Shown here piece after piece: positions 42,906 through 54,301 of a DNA stretch of 64,000 nucleotides (the first letter of the stretch is position 1; each line of letters starts with the position of its first letter). The position numbers and the translations under genes are program-made. This DNA is from Erinaceus europaeus (lineage: Eukaryota > Chordata > Mammalia > Eulipotyphla > Erinaceidae), in assembly GCF_950295315.1 (NCBI RefSeq), contig NC_080171.1, positions 96,524,752 to 96,588,751 of the forward strand, read 5' to 3'. The notes beneath the pieces were generated by a model. That model made no database searches. It saw only the letters and a program-made list of their open reading frames with translations, and was not told the origin of the DNA.

Positions 42906-43139
42906 AAAGGGTCCTAGAGACATAAAATTGTGTATGAGTGAGGCTCTAGGCAATAAACTAAATAAACTAAATCCAAGACATAAGTATCTGAGATGCAACA
43001 TTTCTAAAGTGGCGACCACAATCTCTCCACCCTCAAATATTATTCTAAATATATATTGTATCATTTAACCCACAAAATCATCTTGTAAAGTAGAACAAAG
43101 GTTTTTTGGGGGAAATTTTTTTGGTTTCGGTCGTCTCTG

Positions 43140-43348
43140 AGCTTTTTTTTTTTTTTTTTTTTCCAGAAAGAACACAAGTTAGAAAGAGACAAAGAAAAAA
43201 TACAAAAAATAAAAAAAAAAAGTAAAAAAAAAAAAAAAAAGAGACAAAGAGACAAAAGCCATAGTACCGAATGTGGTGAGTCAGGTCAGAACCTGAGTTA
43301 TACATTCGGCAAAATAGTGCACTACGCAAGTGAGCTATTTTGCCAGCC
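43140..43348 (-). mobile_element. Type F SINE with long T- and A-runs
   Basis: T22 at 43142-43162 and two A-runs. Head GGGCTGGCAAAATAGCTCAC (- strand). Confidence 0.65.
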
Positions 43349-43361
43349 CTAAAATAAAACT

Positions 43362-43688
43362 TTTTTTCTTTTTTGCCTCCAGGGTTATTGTTGGGGCTCC
43401 AAATCCACTGCTCCTGGAGGCTATTTTTCCCCTTTTATTGCCCTTGTTTTTATCATTGTTGTGGTTATTATTGTTGTTGTAACAGATGCTGTTGTTGGAT
43501 AGGACAGAGAGAAATCGGGAGAGGATGGGAGCCAGAGAGGGGGAGAGAAAGATAGACACCTGCAGACCTGCTTGTGAAGCAACCCCCCTGCAGGTGGGGA
43601 GCTGGGGGGCTCAAACCAGGATCTTTGTGCCAGGTCCTTGCACTTCGCGCCACTAATGCTTAACTCATAGCGCTACCACCCAACTTCC
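43362..43688 (-). mobile_element. Type B SINE
   Basis: GCCTCCAGGGTTATTGTTGG module. Head GTGGTAGCGCTATGAGTTAA (- strand). AATAAAACT / AATAAACT flanks. Confidence 0.92.
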
Positions 43689-43689
43689 T

Positions 43690-43815
43690 AGAATAAACTT
43701 TAATTGTCCCATTTTATAGATCAGAACACTAAGGTACAAAAAGATTAGATAAATTAACCATGATCATAAAACCCAAACTGATTTAAATCAGAGTCTATGG
43801 TTCTAATTCAGAAAG
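43690..43815 (-). mobile_element. MIR
   Basis: CCCATTTTATAGATCAGAAC ... CAGAGTCTATGGTTCTAATTC follows the MIR core on the - strand. Confidence 0.6.
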
Positions 43816-43857
43816 CTTGTGGGACCATTTCAAATGAAGTAAAAAAGGTAAATGAAA

Positions 43858-43950
43858 CTGGGAGTAAAGTGAGTAAAGAGCACGCCTGCCCATGTGTGAG
43901 CCCTGGGCTTGATGTCCTGCGCTGCATTAATTTTTTTTATTAAAAAAGTT
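43858..43950 (+). mobile_element. Type F SINE
   Basis: GTAAAGAGCACGCCTGCCC and GAGCCCTGGGCTTGATG. Confidence 0.55.
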
Positions 43951-44073
43951 CCCTGTGACATTATCTACAGTGGAAAAAAAAAAAAAAAACCTACAGACAA
44001 TAGAAATGTTTAACAAGAAAAAAATGGTTAAAGATATGAAAGAGTATCCTGCCATTAAGAATATCTGAGTGTG

Positions 44074-44414
44074 GTGGTCAGGCAGTGGCGCGGTGGGTTA
44101 AGCACATGTGGCACAAAGCGCAGGGACCGGCGTAAGGATCCCGGTTCGAGCCCCCGGCCCTCCACCTGCAGGGAAGTTGCTTCACAGGCGGTGGAGCAGG
44201 TCTGCAGGTGTCTATCTTTCTCTCCCTGTCTTCCCCTCCTCTCTCCATTTTTCTCTGTCCTGTCCAACAGCAAAGAACATCAATAATGGCAATAATAATA
44301 ACCACAGCAAGGCTAGAACAACAAAGGCAACAAAAGGGGTCTCCAGGAGCGGTGGATTCATGGTGCAGGCACCGAGCCCAGCAATAACCCTGGAGGGAAA
44401 TCAAAAAGAAAAAA
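44074..44414 (+). mobile_element. Type B SINE, full length
   Basis: Perfect 18-bp TSD TAAGAATATCTGAGTGTG (44056-44073, 44415-44432). With 341 bases and both promoter boxes, it is the best complete type B copy here. Confidence 0.97.
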
Positions 44415-44607
44415 TAAGAATATCTGAGTGTGTCATGACTTGGGACAATGCTCCCAATGTAATGATAGTAGGACACTATCAGAATGTTCTGGTTTTGCAT
44501 TTGCACGTGTGTGTGTATCACAATTTCTGATTACGTAAGAAATGAAATAAAAGACAGAATTTAAAATAAGATTTTGAATAATTTAAAATAAGTAATGATG
44601 TGGGGGG

Positions 44608-44878
44608 GGGGAATCGGGCAGTAGTGCAGCAGGTTAAGCTCAAGTGGCACTAAGCGCCAAGGACCAGCTTAAGGATACTGGTAGGAGCCCCAGATCCCCA
44701 CCTGCAGGGGAGTCGCTTCACAGGCGGTGAAGCAGGTCTGCAGGTGTCTGTCTTTCTCTCCCGTCTTTACTTCCTCTCTCTATTTCTCTGTCCTATCCAA
44801 CAATGACGACATTAATAACAACAACAACAATAAAAAACAAGGGCAACAAAAGGGAAAATATATTTTTTAAAAAAAGAA
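44608..44878 (+). mobile_element. Type A SINE
   Basis: GGAATCGGGCAGTAGTGCAG head after a G-run. B box lost (TACTGGTAGGAGCCC). Confidence 0.92.
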
Positions 44879-44879
44879 A

Positions 44880-45944
44880 TAGTATTTTCACATGGTGGGG
44901 TTAGGGGTGCTTAGAGTTTTCCATAATTAACATGCATTACTCTACTACCAATTTAAACAAAAGTATCTTGCTTATTTTAATCAAGCTGTACCAAGATCCT
45001 CAAGCCCTTTGGTAAAGACAGCTAAAAAGATTCTGTTCAACTTTAAGTATTTAGTTGTTTTCCTTAGGAAAATACCATTTGAACATTAAACAACAGCACA
45101 AACCTGAATGTACATCTTCAAATTAAAAATGAGTATTTTAAATTTTCATCAATGCTTATTCTCTATTAGATTATTTTACAAGAAAAGAAATATAATTTAG
45201 CTATTTAAAGGGCCAACGCTCTGGAATGGCGTTGCTGAAATAGATACGGGACAAGAGTTTTAATGTTTGAGGAGAATGAACAGTTGTTCTTTATTCACCT
45301 TTTTACCCTTTAACCCACTACTGGCCAATCAATTGTTGTCCTGTATTATGTGCCATTTACAATCCATGAGTGGCATGAAAGGAATTAATTTAGCCAAGAA
45401 AGCTTAGTCTTTTTTTTTTTTTTGTAATCATCATGGAGCCCCTTGTGTATGGGACAGAAATCTCAAGTAGCTGTCCTGAAGTCACAGGTCCCTTTACTGT
45501 TCCTGTTTTATAGCCTAATTGGCCCCCAAACATAAATCAATTATTTCTCCTGTTTTAAGCAACAATGACTTCTATTTTCTAACTTCCCTTGAATCAAGTC
45601 AGTCCTTGTTCTCTTGATTTTTACAACTACATGGTAAACATGATAGCTGAGAAAAAAACTTGGGGAGCGGGGCCAAATAGGGCTATTTGGAAACAAGCAC
45701 AGAAAGGTTGTGATGTTTTGAACTTCTCTTGAACTTTCATTGCCCTTGTCCCTAGCTTATGCTAATGGGTAGAGTACAGAGATACTTCTTGTAGAAATGA
45801 ACTTAGCCTGAACCTGTGCCATAACATTGGACTCCAGGAAGTACAAGAATCATAGGAAGGCAACCAGAGTATCAAGTTTTCTTTAGCTACCCATATTCTA
45901 AGCATGCCTGATCATCTGTTCTATCACAGAACTTATTAAAAAAA
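44880..45944. other. SINE-free unique block
   Basis: About 1.06 kb with no interspersed repeat that I can see. It includes CCAACGCTCTGGAATGGCGT (45213), GACTTCTATTTTCTAACTTCC and GGCCAAATAGGGCTATTTGG (45671), an 8-bp-arm palindrome around AATAGGGCTATT. No open frame of note. A conserved non-coding element is possible. Confidence 0.4.
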
Positions 45945-46830
45945 AAAAATGTAGCCCTTTTGGAAGACTATATGGAGAGTCCTTAAATAAATATGAAATT
46001 ACCTTAAGATCCAGCAATTTATCCAAAGGCATTTTTAATTTAATTTAATTTAAAAGGCATTTATCCAAAGGACAATGAAACACTAATTCAAAGGGACATA
46101 TGCACCCCTATGTTCATAGCTGCATCATTCACAATAGCTAAAGAGCAGAAGCAGCCTAAATGCCCACTGACAGATGACTAGCTTAAAAAGTTATGGGATA
46201 TATATTCCTTAGAATACAACTATGCAATCAAAAAAGACAATACTGAAACAAAATGGATGGAACTGGAGGTAATTATGCTTAGCGAAATTAGTAAAGAGAT
46301 GAAAGACAACTACCAGATGGTTTCACTCATGTGTGGAATTTTGAGAACACAAGAACTTGAGAACCTGGAGGAAAAAAAATAGAAGCAAGCAAACTGTTTC
46401 TAAGACTTGTGAAAACAGAGTCGGGCTGTAGCACAGCGGGTTAAGCTCACGTGGCACAAAGCACAAGGATCGGCGTGGCTCAAGGATCCTGGTTCGAGCC
46501 CTGACTCCCCTGCAGGGGGAGTCGCTTCACAGGCGGTGAAGCAGGTCTGCAGGTGTCTATCTTTCTCTCCCCCCCCTGTCTTCCCCTCCTCTCTCCATTT
46601 CTCTCTGTCCTATCCAACAACGACGACAACAACAACAACAAGGGCAACAAAATGGAATAAATAAATAAAATAAATATTTTTTTTTTAAAAAGACTTGTGA
46701 AAACTACAGTGGCTATCTTTTAGAGGCAGGAGAGCAGGGATACAGAACTGTGGTGGTGGGTATGGTGTGGAACCACACACTAATTTTACAATCTTATAAC
46801 CTACTATAATCACACACACACACAAATGGA
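45945..46830 (+). mobile_element. L1 ORF2 end and 3' UTR, split by a SINE
   Basis: CCAAAGGACAATGAAACACT, CATAGCTGCATCATTCACAATAGC, CCTAAATGCCCACTGACAG and GTGTGGAATTTTGAGAACAC give the ORF2-to-UTR order. A (TTTAA)n insertion lies at 46032-46052. Confidence 0.88.
46417..46689 (+). mobile_element. Type A SINE inside L1
   Basis: Perfect TSD AAGACTTGTGAAAAC (46402-46416, 46690-46704). CpGs largely kept. Confidence 0.96.
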
Positions 46831-47250
46831 TGAACAGTTGTCATCTAGTTCCAACACATCACGTCTTAAACTTGCCGTCTATGACCACTCTGCTAAATAA
46901 TGAGAAATCAACAACGGTATTTCATATTCCAAAATAAGTAAGTATAAGGTATGAGCTGACTTTCCCTAATTGAAAGTGGGAGAAGGGGGAGAGAGTGAGG
47001 AGACACTGGGGTCTCTAAATTCCAAAGATGAGTGAACCACTACTGTTCAACCTAACATGCAAGTCTTGAGATATTACCATGGCAAATATTATTCTTTCCC
47101 AGTCAAAAAACATGTAATTTGTAGTATCAACAACCAAAATTAACACAACACACATAGGCTGTCTGTCTTGAAGTTTCCTACCAGTTGACAGAAAAAGCAT
47201 GCTTATTTGAACCTCAGGATTGTTACAGATCATACAAATATATATAATTT
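46831..47250. other. Unique DNA
   Basis: Nothing recognised in 420 bases. Confidence 0.4.
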
Positions 47251-47251
47251 T

Positions 47252-47568
47252 TCCTTTTTTACCCCCAAGATTATTGTTGGGGCTCAGTGCCTGCATTGCA
47301 AATCCACTGCTCCTGGAAGCTGTTTTTCCCCCTCTTGTTGTCCTTGTTGTTTACTGTTATTATTGTTGTTACTTCTGTCGTTGTTGTATAGGACAGAAAT
47401 AAGATGGGGAAGACAGGAGAGAGAATGACATACACTTGCACACCTGCTTCACAGCTTGTGAAGCAAGCCCCCTGCCAGTGGGGAGCCTGGGGCTGGAACT
47501 GGGGTTCTTACAGTGTCCCTGAACTTTTGCATCACATACACTTAACCCGCTGCACAATTGCCTTCCCC
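47252..47568 (-). mobile_element. Type B SINE
   Basis: CCCAAGATTATTGTTGGGGC module. B box decayed (GGGGCTGGAACTGGGG). Confidence 0.9.
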
Positions 47569-47581
47569 CTCCCCCCCCCCT

Positions 47582-47700
47582 TTTTAACCAGAGCACTGCT
47601 CAGCTCTGGTTTATGGTGGTGTGGGGGATTGAACCTGGGACCTGGGAGCCTCAGGCATGAAAATCTCTTTGCATAACCATTATGCTATGTACCCCCCACC
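47582..47700 (-). mobile_element. Type D SINE
   Basis: Antisense AGCACTGCTCAGCTCTGG and TGCATAACCATTATGCTATG. Confidence 0.93.
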
Positions 47701-47836
47701 CCAAAACATTTTTTTTTATTTTTGCTGATTACATTAATCATTTCTTCAAAGAGAATAAAACCTAGCTTTACAAGATAATGTAAGATCATTGAAAATACTG
47801 GTAGCATAAGCAAATGTATTTTTTAAAATAAACATG

Positions 47837-47966
47837 GGGGCTGGGGAGACATTATAATAGTTATAAATACACTTTTACATGCCTGCAACTCTGAAGTCCC
47901 AGGTTCAATCCCCAACATCACCATAAACCAGAGTTTAGCAGTGCTCTGGTCTTTCTCTTTCATTTA
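47837..47966 (+). mobile_element. Type D SINE
   Basis: GGGGGCTGGGGAGACATTAT and CCAGAGTTTAGCAGTGCTC. Confidence 0.85.
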
Positions 47967-47978
47967 AAAGTAAATGAG

Positions 47979-48266
47979 GGAGTCGGGCTGTAGCGCAGCG
48001 GGTTAAGCGCAGGTGGCGCAAAGCACAAGGACCGGCATAAGGATCCCAGTTTGAACCCCAGCTCCCCACCTGCAGGGGAGTCGCTTCACAGGCGGTGAAG
48101 CAGGTCTGCAGGTGTCTATCTTTCTCTCCTCCTCTCTGTCTTCCCCTCCTCTCTCCATTTCTCTCTGTCCTATCCAACAACGACGACAACAATAATAATA
48201 ACTACAACAATAAAACAACAAGGGCAACAAAAGGGAATAAATAAATATTTTTAAAAATTATATATA
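47979..48266 (+). mobile_element. Type A SINE, near consensus
   Basis: Perfect TSD AAAAGTAAATGA. The head GTAGCGCAGCGGGTTAAGCG and CpG content make it one of the youngest copies. Its B box is damaged (AGTTTGAACCCC). Confidence 0.96.
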
Positions 48267-48419
48267 AAAAAGTAAATGAATAATGAAATAGGTATTTTTA
48301 AAAAATAAAATAAATGTGATTTTTCAGGTGACTCCCATTCTATACTAATATATAAAATTATGACTTATCAATTCATTTTCATGGTAGATCTGTCTACAAA
48401 TCACCTTATCCAGCTAGTT

Positions 48420-48486
48420 TTTGTTTTTTTTTGTTTTTTTTGTTTTTTTTAAAGACAGCAACAGAGAAATCAACAGGGATGGGGCT

Positions 48487-48524
<38 letters not shown>

Positions 48525-48597
48525 GAGACCTATAGTGCTGCTTCACTCCTTGCAGGGACTTTGCACATTGTAACAAGTGAGCTCACCCCAACCCCTA
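48420..48597 (-). mobile_element. Old SINE with a (GA)n expansion
   Basis: (GA)n of about 15 units at 48489-48520 inside the purine-rich body. Head lost. Confidence 0.65.
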
Positions 48598-48800
48598 CAG
48601 AATTCTATGCAGAAACCTTCAATGAATTAAAAGTACTTGGCCCAGAAAAAAAAAAAATGACTAACAATTTGCGTATCAAGACTTACCTTTTCTAGAAGGT
48701 GAGCAAGAGCTATTTTCAACTGTTATTAACTTCAGAAATGGAAAGTTTGGTTAATATGTGCTAAATTAGAGGCTTAGGCAGGTTTTTTTTGTTTGTTTTT

Positions 48801-48917
48801 TGTGGCTCAGGAGGTGGCATAATACATAAACTGTTGAAACTACAAGCATGAGGTCCCCTAAAACACATGTGCCAGTGATGCTCTGGTTCCCCCCCCCCAT
48901 CAATTTTATTAGTAAAT
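48801..48917 (+). mobile_element. Type E SINE
   Basis: GGCTCAGGAGGTGGCATAAT and AAGCATGAGGTCCCC. Confidence 0.85.
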
Positions 48918-49311
48918 CAAAGAACTCCAGACAAAGAAATACTTTTAGTAGACTGCATACATTTGAAGGCAGGACTTATTTTGTTCTGGTTTTTTCTTTT
49001 TTGCTTATATATTTGTACCTAGATAAGAACTGGCTGTGGAACAGGAAGGACACTTAATAGCTAACCGTGTTCTTAATTACATGGTGTTTTATGCATAGTT
49101 CTGTCCAAAATTTATAGCTAAGTTTAATGTCTAGGCCAGTATTCAAAAATGCTTCAAAAAAAGGACAATGGCTCAAGAATTTACCTTTTTTCCTCCTAAA
49201 TCATTCACAAGGACAAAGAGAAAACAGTACATTCACTTATAGATACTGAGCCATAGAGTTTAACCCTATATATTCTTTGCTGGGGTTTCCCTACTCCAGA
49301 CCCACTTTTCA
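48918..49311. other. Unique AT-rich DNA
   Basis: No gene or repeat recognised. Confidence 0.4.
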
Positions 49312-49456
49312 TACAGAAAAAAGATGAAGGAAGGTAGGGAGAGAGGAAAAGATGACCACAGGAGGGTCATTTCTGACAGTTAGGTAGGAGCCTGTGTCCA
49401 ACATGGGCCATATGCATGGCAAAAGAAGCACACTAGGTGATTTTTCTGGCTGGCCT
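49312..49456 (-). mobile_element. Old SINE
   Basis: Purine-rich antisense body and head GGCCAGCCAGAAAAATCACC (- strand). Confidence 0.5.
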
Positions 49457-49829
49457 TACAAAACAGATTCAGAACTCTAAGAATAATCAAGAGGTTTTTG
49501 TTTTGTTTTGTTTCTCCCACTGGTGTCTATGGGACTGATTTTGTCTCACAATAGCTATTAGTTGAACAAACAAGAATGTTTATAGATAAATACATGATGT
49601 GAGGAAAATACGTGTAAGCCCACACACTCAGTAAGTAAATATTAACCAGGAAGGTGAGGTAAACTACCACTTAACAGCACACTGGTAATGGAAAGCCAGC
49701 TCTATGACTCCAATGTATTAAAACTTAAAAAAACTCAAGATCATCTCCTGGGTTCCCATTTTAACTTATTTGTTCTTTCAGTATTGTAGCAAAATAAATC
49801 CTACGTATATTGGCTATTCGTAGTATGTT
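49457..49829. other. Unique AT-rich DNA
   Basis: (TTTTG)n-like run at 49495-49515. Nothing else. Confidence 0.4.
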
Positions 49830-50165
49830 GTATTTTTTTCTTTTTCCATTTTATTGTGGAGTTAATGGTTTACAGCACTATTGTCTACGCATAGGTACCA
49901 TTTCCCAGCTCTGCATCATGGTCATCTGCCAACACACTTTCACCCCTGACCTAGGACCCAATCCTCTCCAAACCCCCCCCCTTTCCATTCTTTCTCTAGA
50001 GAGTGCCTTATTTTGGTGAAACACTCCACCCCCAGTACAAATTTCACCCTTTGTACTCCCCTTTCTGGCTGTCACCTGAGTTTCACCTACATGTGAGGTC
50101 AACCAGTATTCATTCCTCTCTTCCTGACTCATCATACTGAAAGCTTTTCCTTCAGGTTCCAATTA
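49830..50165 (-). mobile_element. L1 3' UTR, antisense
   Basis: GTGGAGTTAATGGTTTACAG, GTGCCTTATTTTGGTGAAAC and GTGAGGTCAACCAGTATTC follow the UTR copies at 15240 and 30600. Confidence 0.8.
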
Positions 50166-50200
50166 AGGTGAGAGAAAAACTGGGATTTTATAGTTTCTGG

Positions 50201-50320
50201 TCTAGACTGTATAATGGCTATGCAAAGAGACTCATGCCTGAGGCTACAAAGTCCCAGGTTCAACCCTCTACACCACCATAAACTAGAGCTGAGCAGTGGT
50301 CTGGTAAAAGAAAGAAACCA
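50201..50320 (+). mobile_element. Type D SINE
   Basis: GTATAATGGCTATGCAAAGAG and GTCCCAGGTTCAACCC. Confidence 0.88.
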
Positions 50321-50448
50321 GTTGCCAGCTATCCAACTATCTATAAAATGGCTAGATCCTGGCTACTAAATAATATTAGAAGAAACAGAGAGTAGAACTA
50401 GAACCTACAAAATGCCCTTCTCATTGTTACACCCATTAAAGTGAAACG

Positions 50449-50606
50449 AGGTGGCAGACAGTTCAGTGGGTAGAGCATATAACTTACCTTACAGCTGAGG
50501 CCCCAGATTTGAACCCCAGCACCACAAAGGAACATTATAGACTACAACAAAAGAAACTCCACAAATGAAATGGTGCTTTGGTGTGTCTCCCACTCTCTCC
50601 AGAGTA
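50449..50606 (+). mobile_element. Type F SINE
   Basis: GGTGGCAGACAGTTCAGTGG and GATTTGAACCCCAGCACC. Confidence 0.68.
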
Positions 50607-50718
50607 TACAGACTTTTTATTTTTAAAAATTGAACAATGAAGTCACTTGCATTATCACAGATGTGCAAATGCCCTCCATTCACTCCCCACAGACGTAATG
50701 AAAAAGTAAACAGAGAAG

Positions 50719-50830
50719 AGTGCAATGTGGTTTACATAACAGACCTTCTTGCCTGAGACTTGGAGGTCCCAGACTCAACCTTCAGTGCCACCAGAAGCCA
50801 GAATTGAACAGTACTGTTACTAAATAACTA
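50719..50830 (+). mobile_element. Type D SINE, diverged
   Basis: GGTCCCAGACTCAACCTTC and GAATTGAACAGTACTG. Confidence 0.65.
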
Positions 50831-50862
50831 AATCTCAGCTAATGTTTTTAAATTTAAAAATG

Positions 50863-51325
50863 AGGGCCAGAAGGTAGCTCATCCAGTAGAGTACATCTTC
50901 TGAAGCCCTGAATTTGAGTCCTGGCACAGGAGAGTACCATGGAAGGTACCGTGGGGGCTCCATGGGTAGGATAAGCTCCGTGGGGCTTAGTTTCTCCCAA
51001 CAAATAGCAAACAGGGCCTAGATGGCCACTCAACAACACCACACATGTGTATAAGGTCCTTATTTCCTACCACTCATAAAAGCAAATGAAATTTAAGAGC
51101 AGCAGACAGATCACTAGGTTCCATGCAAGAAGCCCTGAGCTCAAGCTAGAGCACCATAGAAGACACTTCATGGATGACAGAGTAGTGTTGTTATTCTTCC
51201 CCACAAACCCTATTCCCTCTCTCCCCCTCTCTCATACTATATATGAAATAAAAATACAGGGACAAAGGTCTACTCAGCAGTACCACACATGTCCAAAGTC
51301 TTGTATTCACTAAGCACCACATTTT
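50863..51325 (+). mobile_element. Cluster of type F SINE fragments
   Basis: Two or three copies in a row: GGGCCAGAAGGTAGCTCATC (50863), AGCAGCAGACAGATCACTAG (51095) and GGTCTACTCAGCAGTACC (51268). Confidence 0.55.
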
Positions 51326-51329
51326 TGAA

Positions 51330-51618
51330 ACTTTAAAAAAAGAATAAAGTGGAATAAAGTTTCAGAGTAAAACCTGTCAATGACATCTCAAGTTTATATA
51401 TCTGAAAGCCCCACCTCACCCCTCCACAGGCCCGCATGCATACATACACCCTTCTTACAAAACATTAGAACTTACTAGTGCCTGAGTCGAGTTCTGCCAG
51501 TTCATCCTGACAAAAACCTAAAGGGAAAACAATAGGAAGATTATGATTCATGAAGTACTCCAAGGTGATCCCAAATATGAAAAAGCAATAAACCCAGACC
51601 CAGAAATCAAACATGAAT
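51330..51618. other. Unique DNA
   Basis: Nothing recognised. Confidence 0.4.
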
Positions 51619-51628
51619 TTGAATCACA

Positions 51629-51877
51629 TATTTATTTTTTTAATATTTATTTATTCTTTTTGTTGCTCTTGTTTTATTGTTGTAGTTATTATTGCTGTTG
51701 TTGGATAGGACAGAGAGATGGGGAAGACAGAGAGGGAGAGAGAAAGAGAACTGCTTCACCGCCTGTGAAGCGACTCCCCTGCAGGTAGGGAGCCAGGGGC
51801 TCGAACCAGGGTCCTCACTCCAGTCCTTGTGCTTTATGCCATGTGCGTTTAACCCGCTACACTACCGCCTGACTCCC
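51629..51877 (-). mobile_element. Type A SINE
   Basis: TSD TTGAATCACA (51619-51628, 51878-51887). Short internal deletion in the purine-rich body. Confidence 0.95.
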
Positions 51878-51962
51878 TTGAATCACAGATTACATTTAAC
51901 TACTGTATATCTGACTCTGGGTCCCCATTTCATCATTTTAATATAAAATGAATAGCAACCAG

Positions 51963-52234
51963 TCGTCAGGTGGTGGTGTATAGCTAGTAGAGTGCACACA
52001 CACGACCATGCAAAAGGACCCAAATTCAAGCCCCCAGACCCCCACAGTGAGTCAGTGCAGCAGTGCTGCAGGTGTCTCTCTACCTCACCCCTGTCTCACA
52101 ATTATTTCACACAGAAAAAAATAAAAATGGAAAGGGAGGGAGGGAAGGGGCACACACTGGGAGCAGTGGATTCATCCTGCAGAGACCAAACCCAACAATA
52201 ACCCTGGTAGCAAAAAAAAAAAAAAAAAAAAAAA
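51963..52234 (+). mobile_element. Type B/C SINE
   Basis: GTCAGGTGGTGGTGTATAGC head. 3' module GGGAGCAGTGGATTCATCC ... CAACAATAACCCTGG, A-run tail. Confidence 0.82.
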
Positions 52235-52335
52235 AGGTTAACACCAGAGTTGTAATGAGGATTAAGTGAGATACTGACATAAAATGATTACTTAGCATGG
52301 TCTCTGGCTCATAGCAGAATACTCAATGAACAGAG
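52235..52335 (+). mobile_element. MIR 3' fragment
   Basis: GTAATGAGGATTAAGTGAGATAC ... GGCTCATAGCAGAATACTC. Confidence 0.65.
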
Positions 52336-52591
52336 TAAGTAGATAACCTTGACAATGTTAATTGAAATAAAATTGCATAGCCAAGTTACAATCCCTTGAC
52401 TATTATGTCTACTTAAAAGAAAAAAAAAAAGAACAAAAGAAAAGAAAATGAAGGAAAGAAAGCAGGAACAAAGGAAAAGAACTTACAGCAAATAACAAGG
52501 TAATTTTCACAGATATTGAAGAATTTTATCTACACACACAAATGGGAGCTATTATTTCAATTAATGAGTATGCTATTTGTGTTAAAACAAT

Positions 52592-52780
52592 ACCTCAGAG
52601 TCAAGGAGATAGTTCAGGTAGAAAGGGGATCCAGCAGAGTGTACACTTTGTCATGCACAAAGACCCTGATTCAAGTCCCTAACCAGCACATGAGAACACC
52701 TTCACAAAGAAAGTGTCACTGACAGTAGAATGATGGTATAGTGTCTCTCCTGTTTCTCACTCACCTTCTATCTTTTTTTT
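52592..52780 (+). mobile_element. Type F SINE
   Basis: AGTCAAGGAGATAGTTCAGG and CTGATTCAAGTCCCTAACC. 52336-52591 is A-rich. Confidence 0.62.
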
Positions 52781-52787
52781 TTTTTTT

Positions 52788-52993
52788 TTTGGGAACCTGA
52801 GGAAGCTGGGTCCTGATATTGTGGCAGCTTGAAACATTCCTACTCATAACCACAGAACATCTATAGGGATGCTGACAGGTCACATAGGCTCCTAAGCTGA
52901 ATATGGGCCACAGATCACATCAAATCGATGGGGCAATCAACAATATTTATACACCTTTCCCATATTTGGGAGCTACTCTCTTCCCTGATCCAG
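52788..52993 (+). mobile_element. Dispersed repeat G, middle part
   Basis: CCTGAGGAAGCTGGGTCCTG ... GGAGCTACTCTCTTCCCTGATCC aligns with 61598-61790, roughly four bases in five identical by eye. Confidence 0.7.
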
Positions 52994-53342
52994 CTTTCTT
53001 TTTTTTTTTTTCCGTGATAGCTTTCCTATTCTTTTTTTTTTTTTTATTTAAGAAAGGATTAATTAACAAAACCTTCTATCTAGCTAGCTACCTATCTACC
53101 CAGAAAGTCATTGCATAGTTGAATATTCCATGTGCCAAGCCCCAGAGAAAACTCTGAAAGACGGGGGGAAAAAAAGTGATACTAAATCATAATGCCACAA
53201 TTTCTTGTCAAAACAGTAAATTCTAAGAAAAATAGTTTTACTTTTTCTTGCTGAGATCAACATTAGTGACAACAGAAACAGCATCCATGGGCCCAGAAGC
53301 ATGTAACAGGGATATTCACCAGACAAGTTATTTAAGAAACAC

Positions 53343-53560
53343 TGAGGGGGTGGGCAGGGGCAAATCCAGTTAGGCACACACAAGCCCTCATATCCCACCA
53401 GCAGAAGTGAAGCAGTGCTACAGGTATTATCTCTATCTCCTCCTCTCTCTATTTCTCTCTACCATATTAACTAAAAGAAAAAAAGAACAGCAGCTAGGAG
53501 AAGTGGACTGTGTAGGCACCAAGTTGCAATGATAACCCTGGGGGGGGGGGGGGGCGTGGG
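53343..53560 (+). mobile_element. Old type B SINE
   Basis: GAAGTGAAGCAGTGCTACAGG, and a 3' module ending GCAATGATAACCCTGG-G15. T-runs fill 53000-53045. Confidence 0.68.
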
Positions 53561-53797
53561 CGTAAAACAAAGGAAGGAAACAATATTGGTTGGTTACTGA
53601 ACAGGAAGGAGCAGCACCCGACCAGGGCCATATCATATAAAGGGCTTTAACTGCCATACATCATATAGGCAACAGAGTCGCTGAAGAAAGGAAATACACA
53701 TCTACACTATGGAATTTTGTCGATACCATCCCAACTCTTGAGTATATATCATAGCACCAAAATTTGAGTCAGGAAACTAAGTATAAAAAGCACAAAG

Positions 53798-53898
53798 ACA
53801 GAGCTGGGGAAATGCAAAACAGCTTTTGTGCTTGATACTCTAAAGTCCCAGGTTCAACCACCCTAAGCCAGAGCTGAGCAGTGCTCTGGTAAAAGGAA
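53798..53898 (+). mobile_element. Type D SINE
   Basis: GTCCCAGGTTCAACCACCC and CCAGAGCTGAGCAGTGCTC. Confidence 0.82.
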
Positions 53899-53934
53899 GA
53901 GGGAGGTGGGGAGGACGAGAGACAGAAGACATGA

Positions 53935-54090
53935 CAGACTTGGGAAGTAGCTCAGTGGATAAAATGTTGGACTCTGAAGCATGAGATCCCTGGTTCGATA
54001 CTTGGTATCCCATGTGCTCTAGTTATTTCCAGTTCTTTCCCCCTCCTTTGCTCTCATGAATATAAATCTTTAAAATAAAAAAATTTTAAA
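53935..54090 (+). mobile_element. Type E SINE
   Basis: GGGAAGTAGCTCAGTGGATA and CCTGGTTCGATACTTGG. Confidence 0.88.
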
Positions 54091-54185
54091 AAGCAGCTCT
54101 GTGGTGGCAGTCAACAACCATGTAAATTCTATAATCTAGTCCTATTTTTCAGGGTCCTTCTTCAATTCTATCTTCTACGCTCCTT

Positions 54186-54301
54186 AAGATTTACTTTATT
54201 ATATGTAAGAGAGAGAAGCCAAAGCATCATTCCAATACATGCTGATGCCAGGGTTAGGCATGACAAGCCAATGCTCTACCAGTTTAGTTTTATTTCCCCA
54301 G
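54186..54301 (-). mobile_element. Old type E-like SINE
   Basis: AAAGCATCATTCCAATACATGC antisense and a diverged head. Confidence 0.6.

Noticed and set aside
51692..51946. Possible coding exon overlapping 51.7-51.9 kb
   Set aside because: Entirely within an antisense type A SINE.
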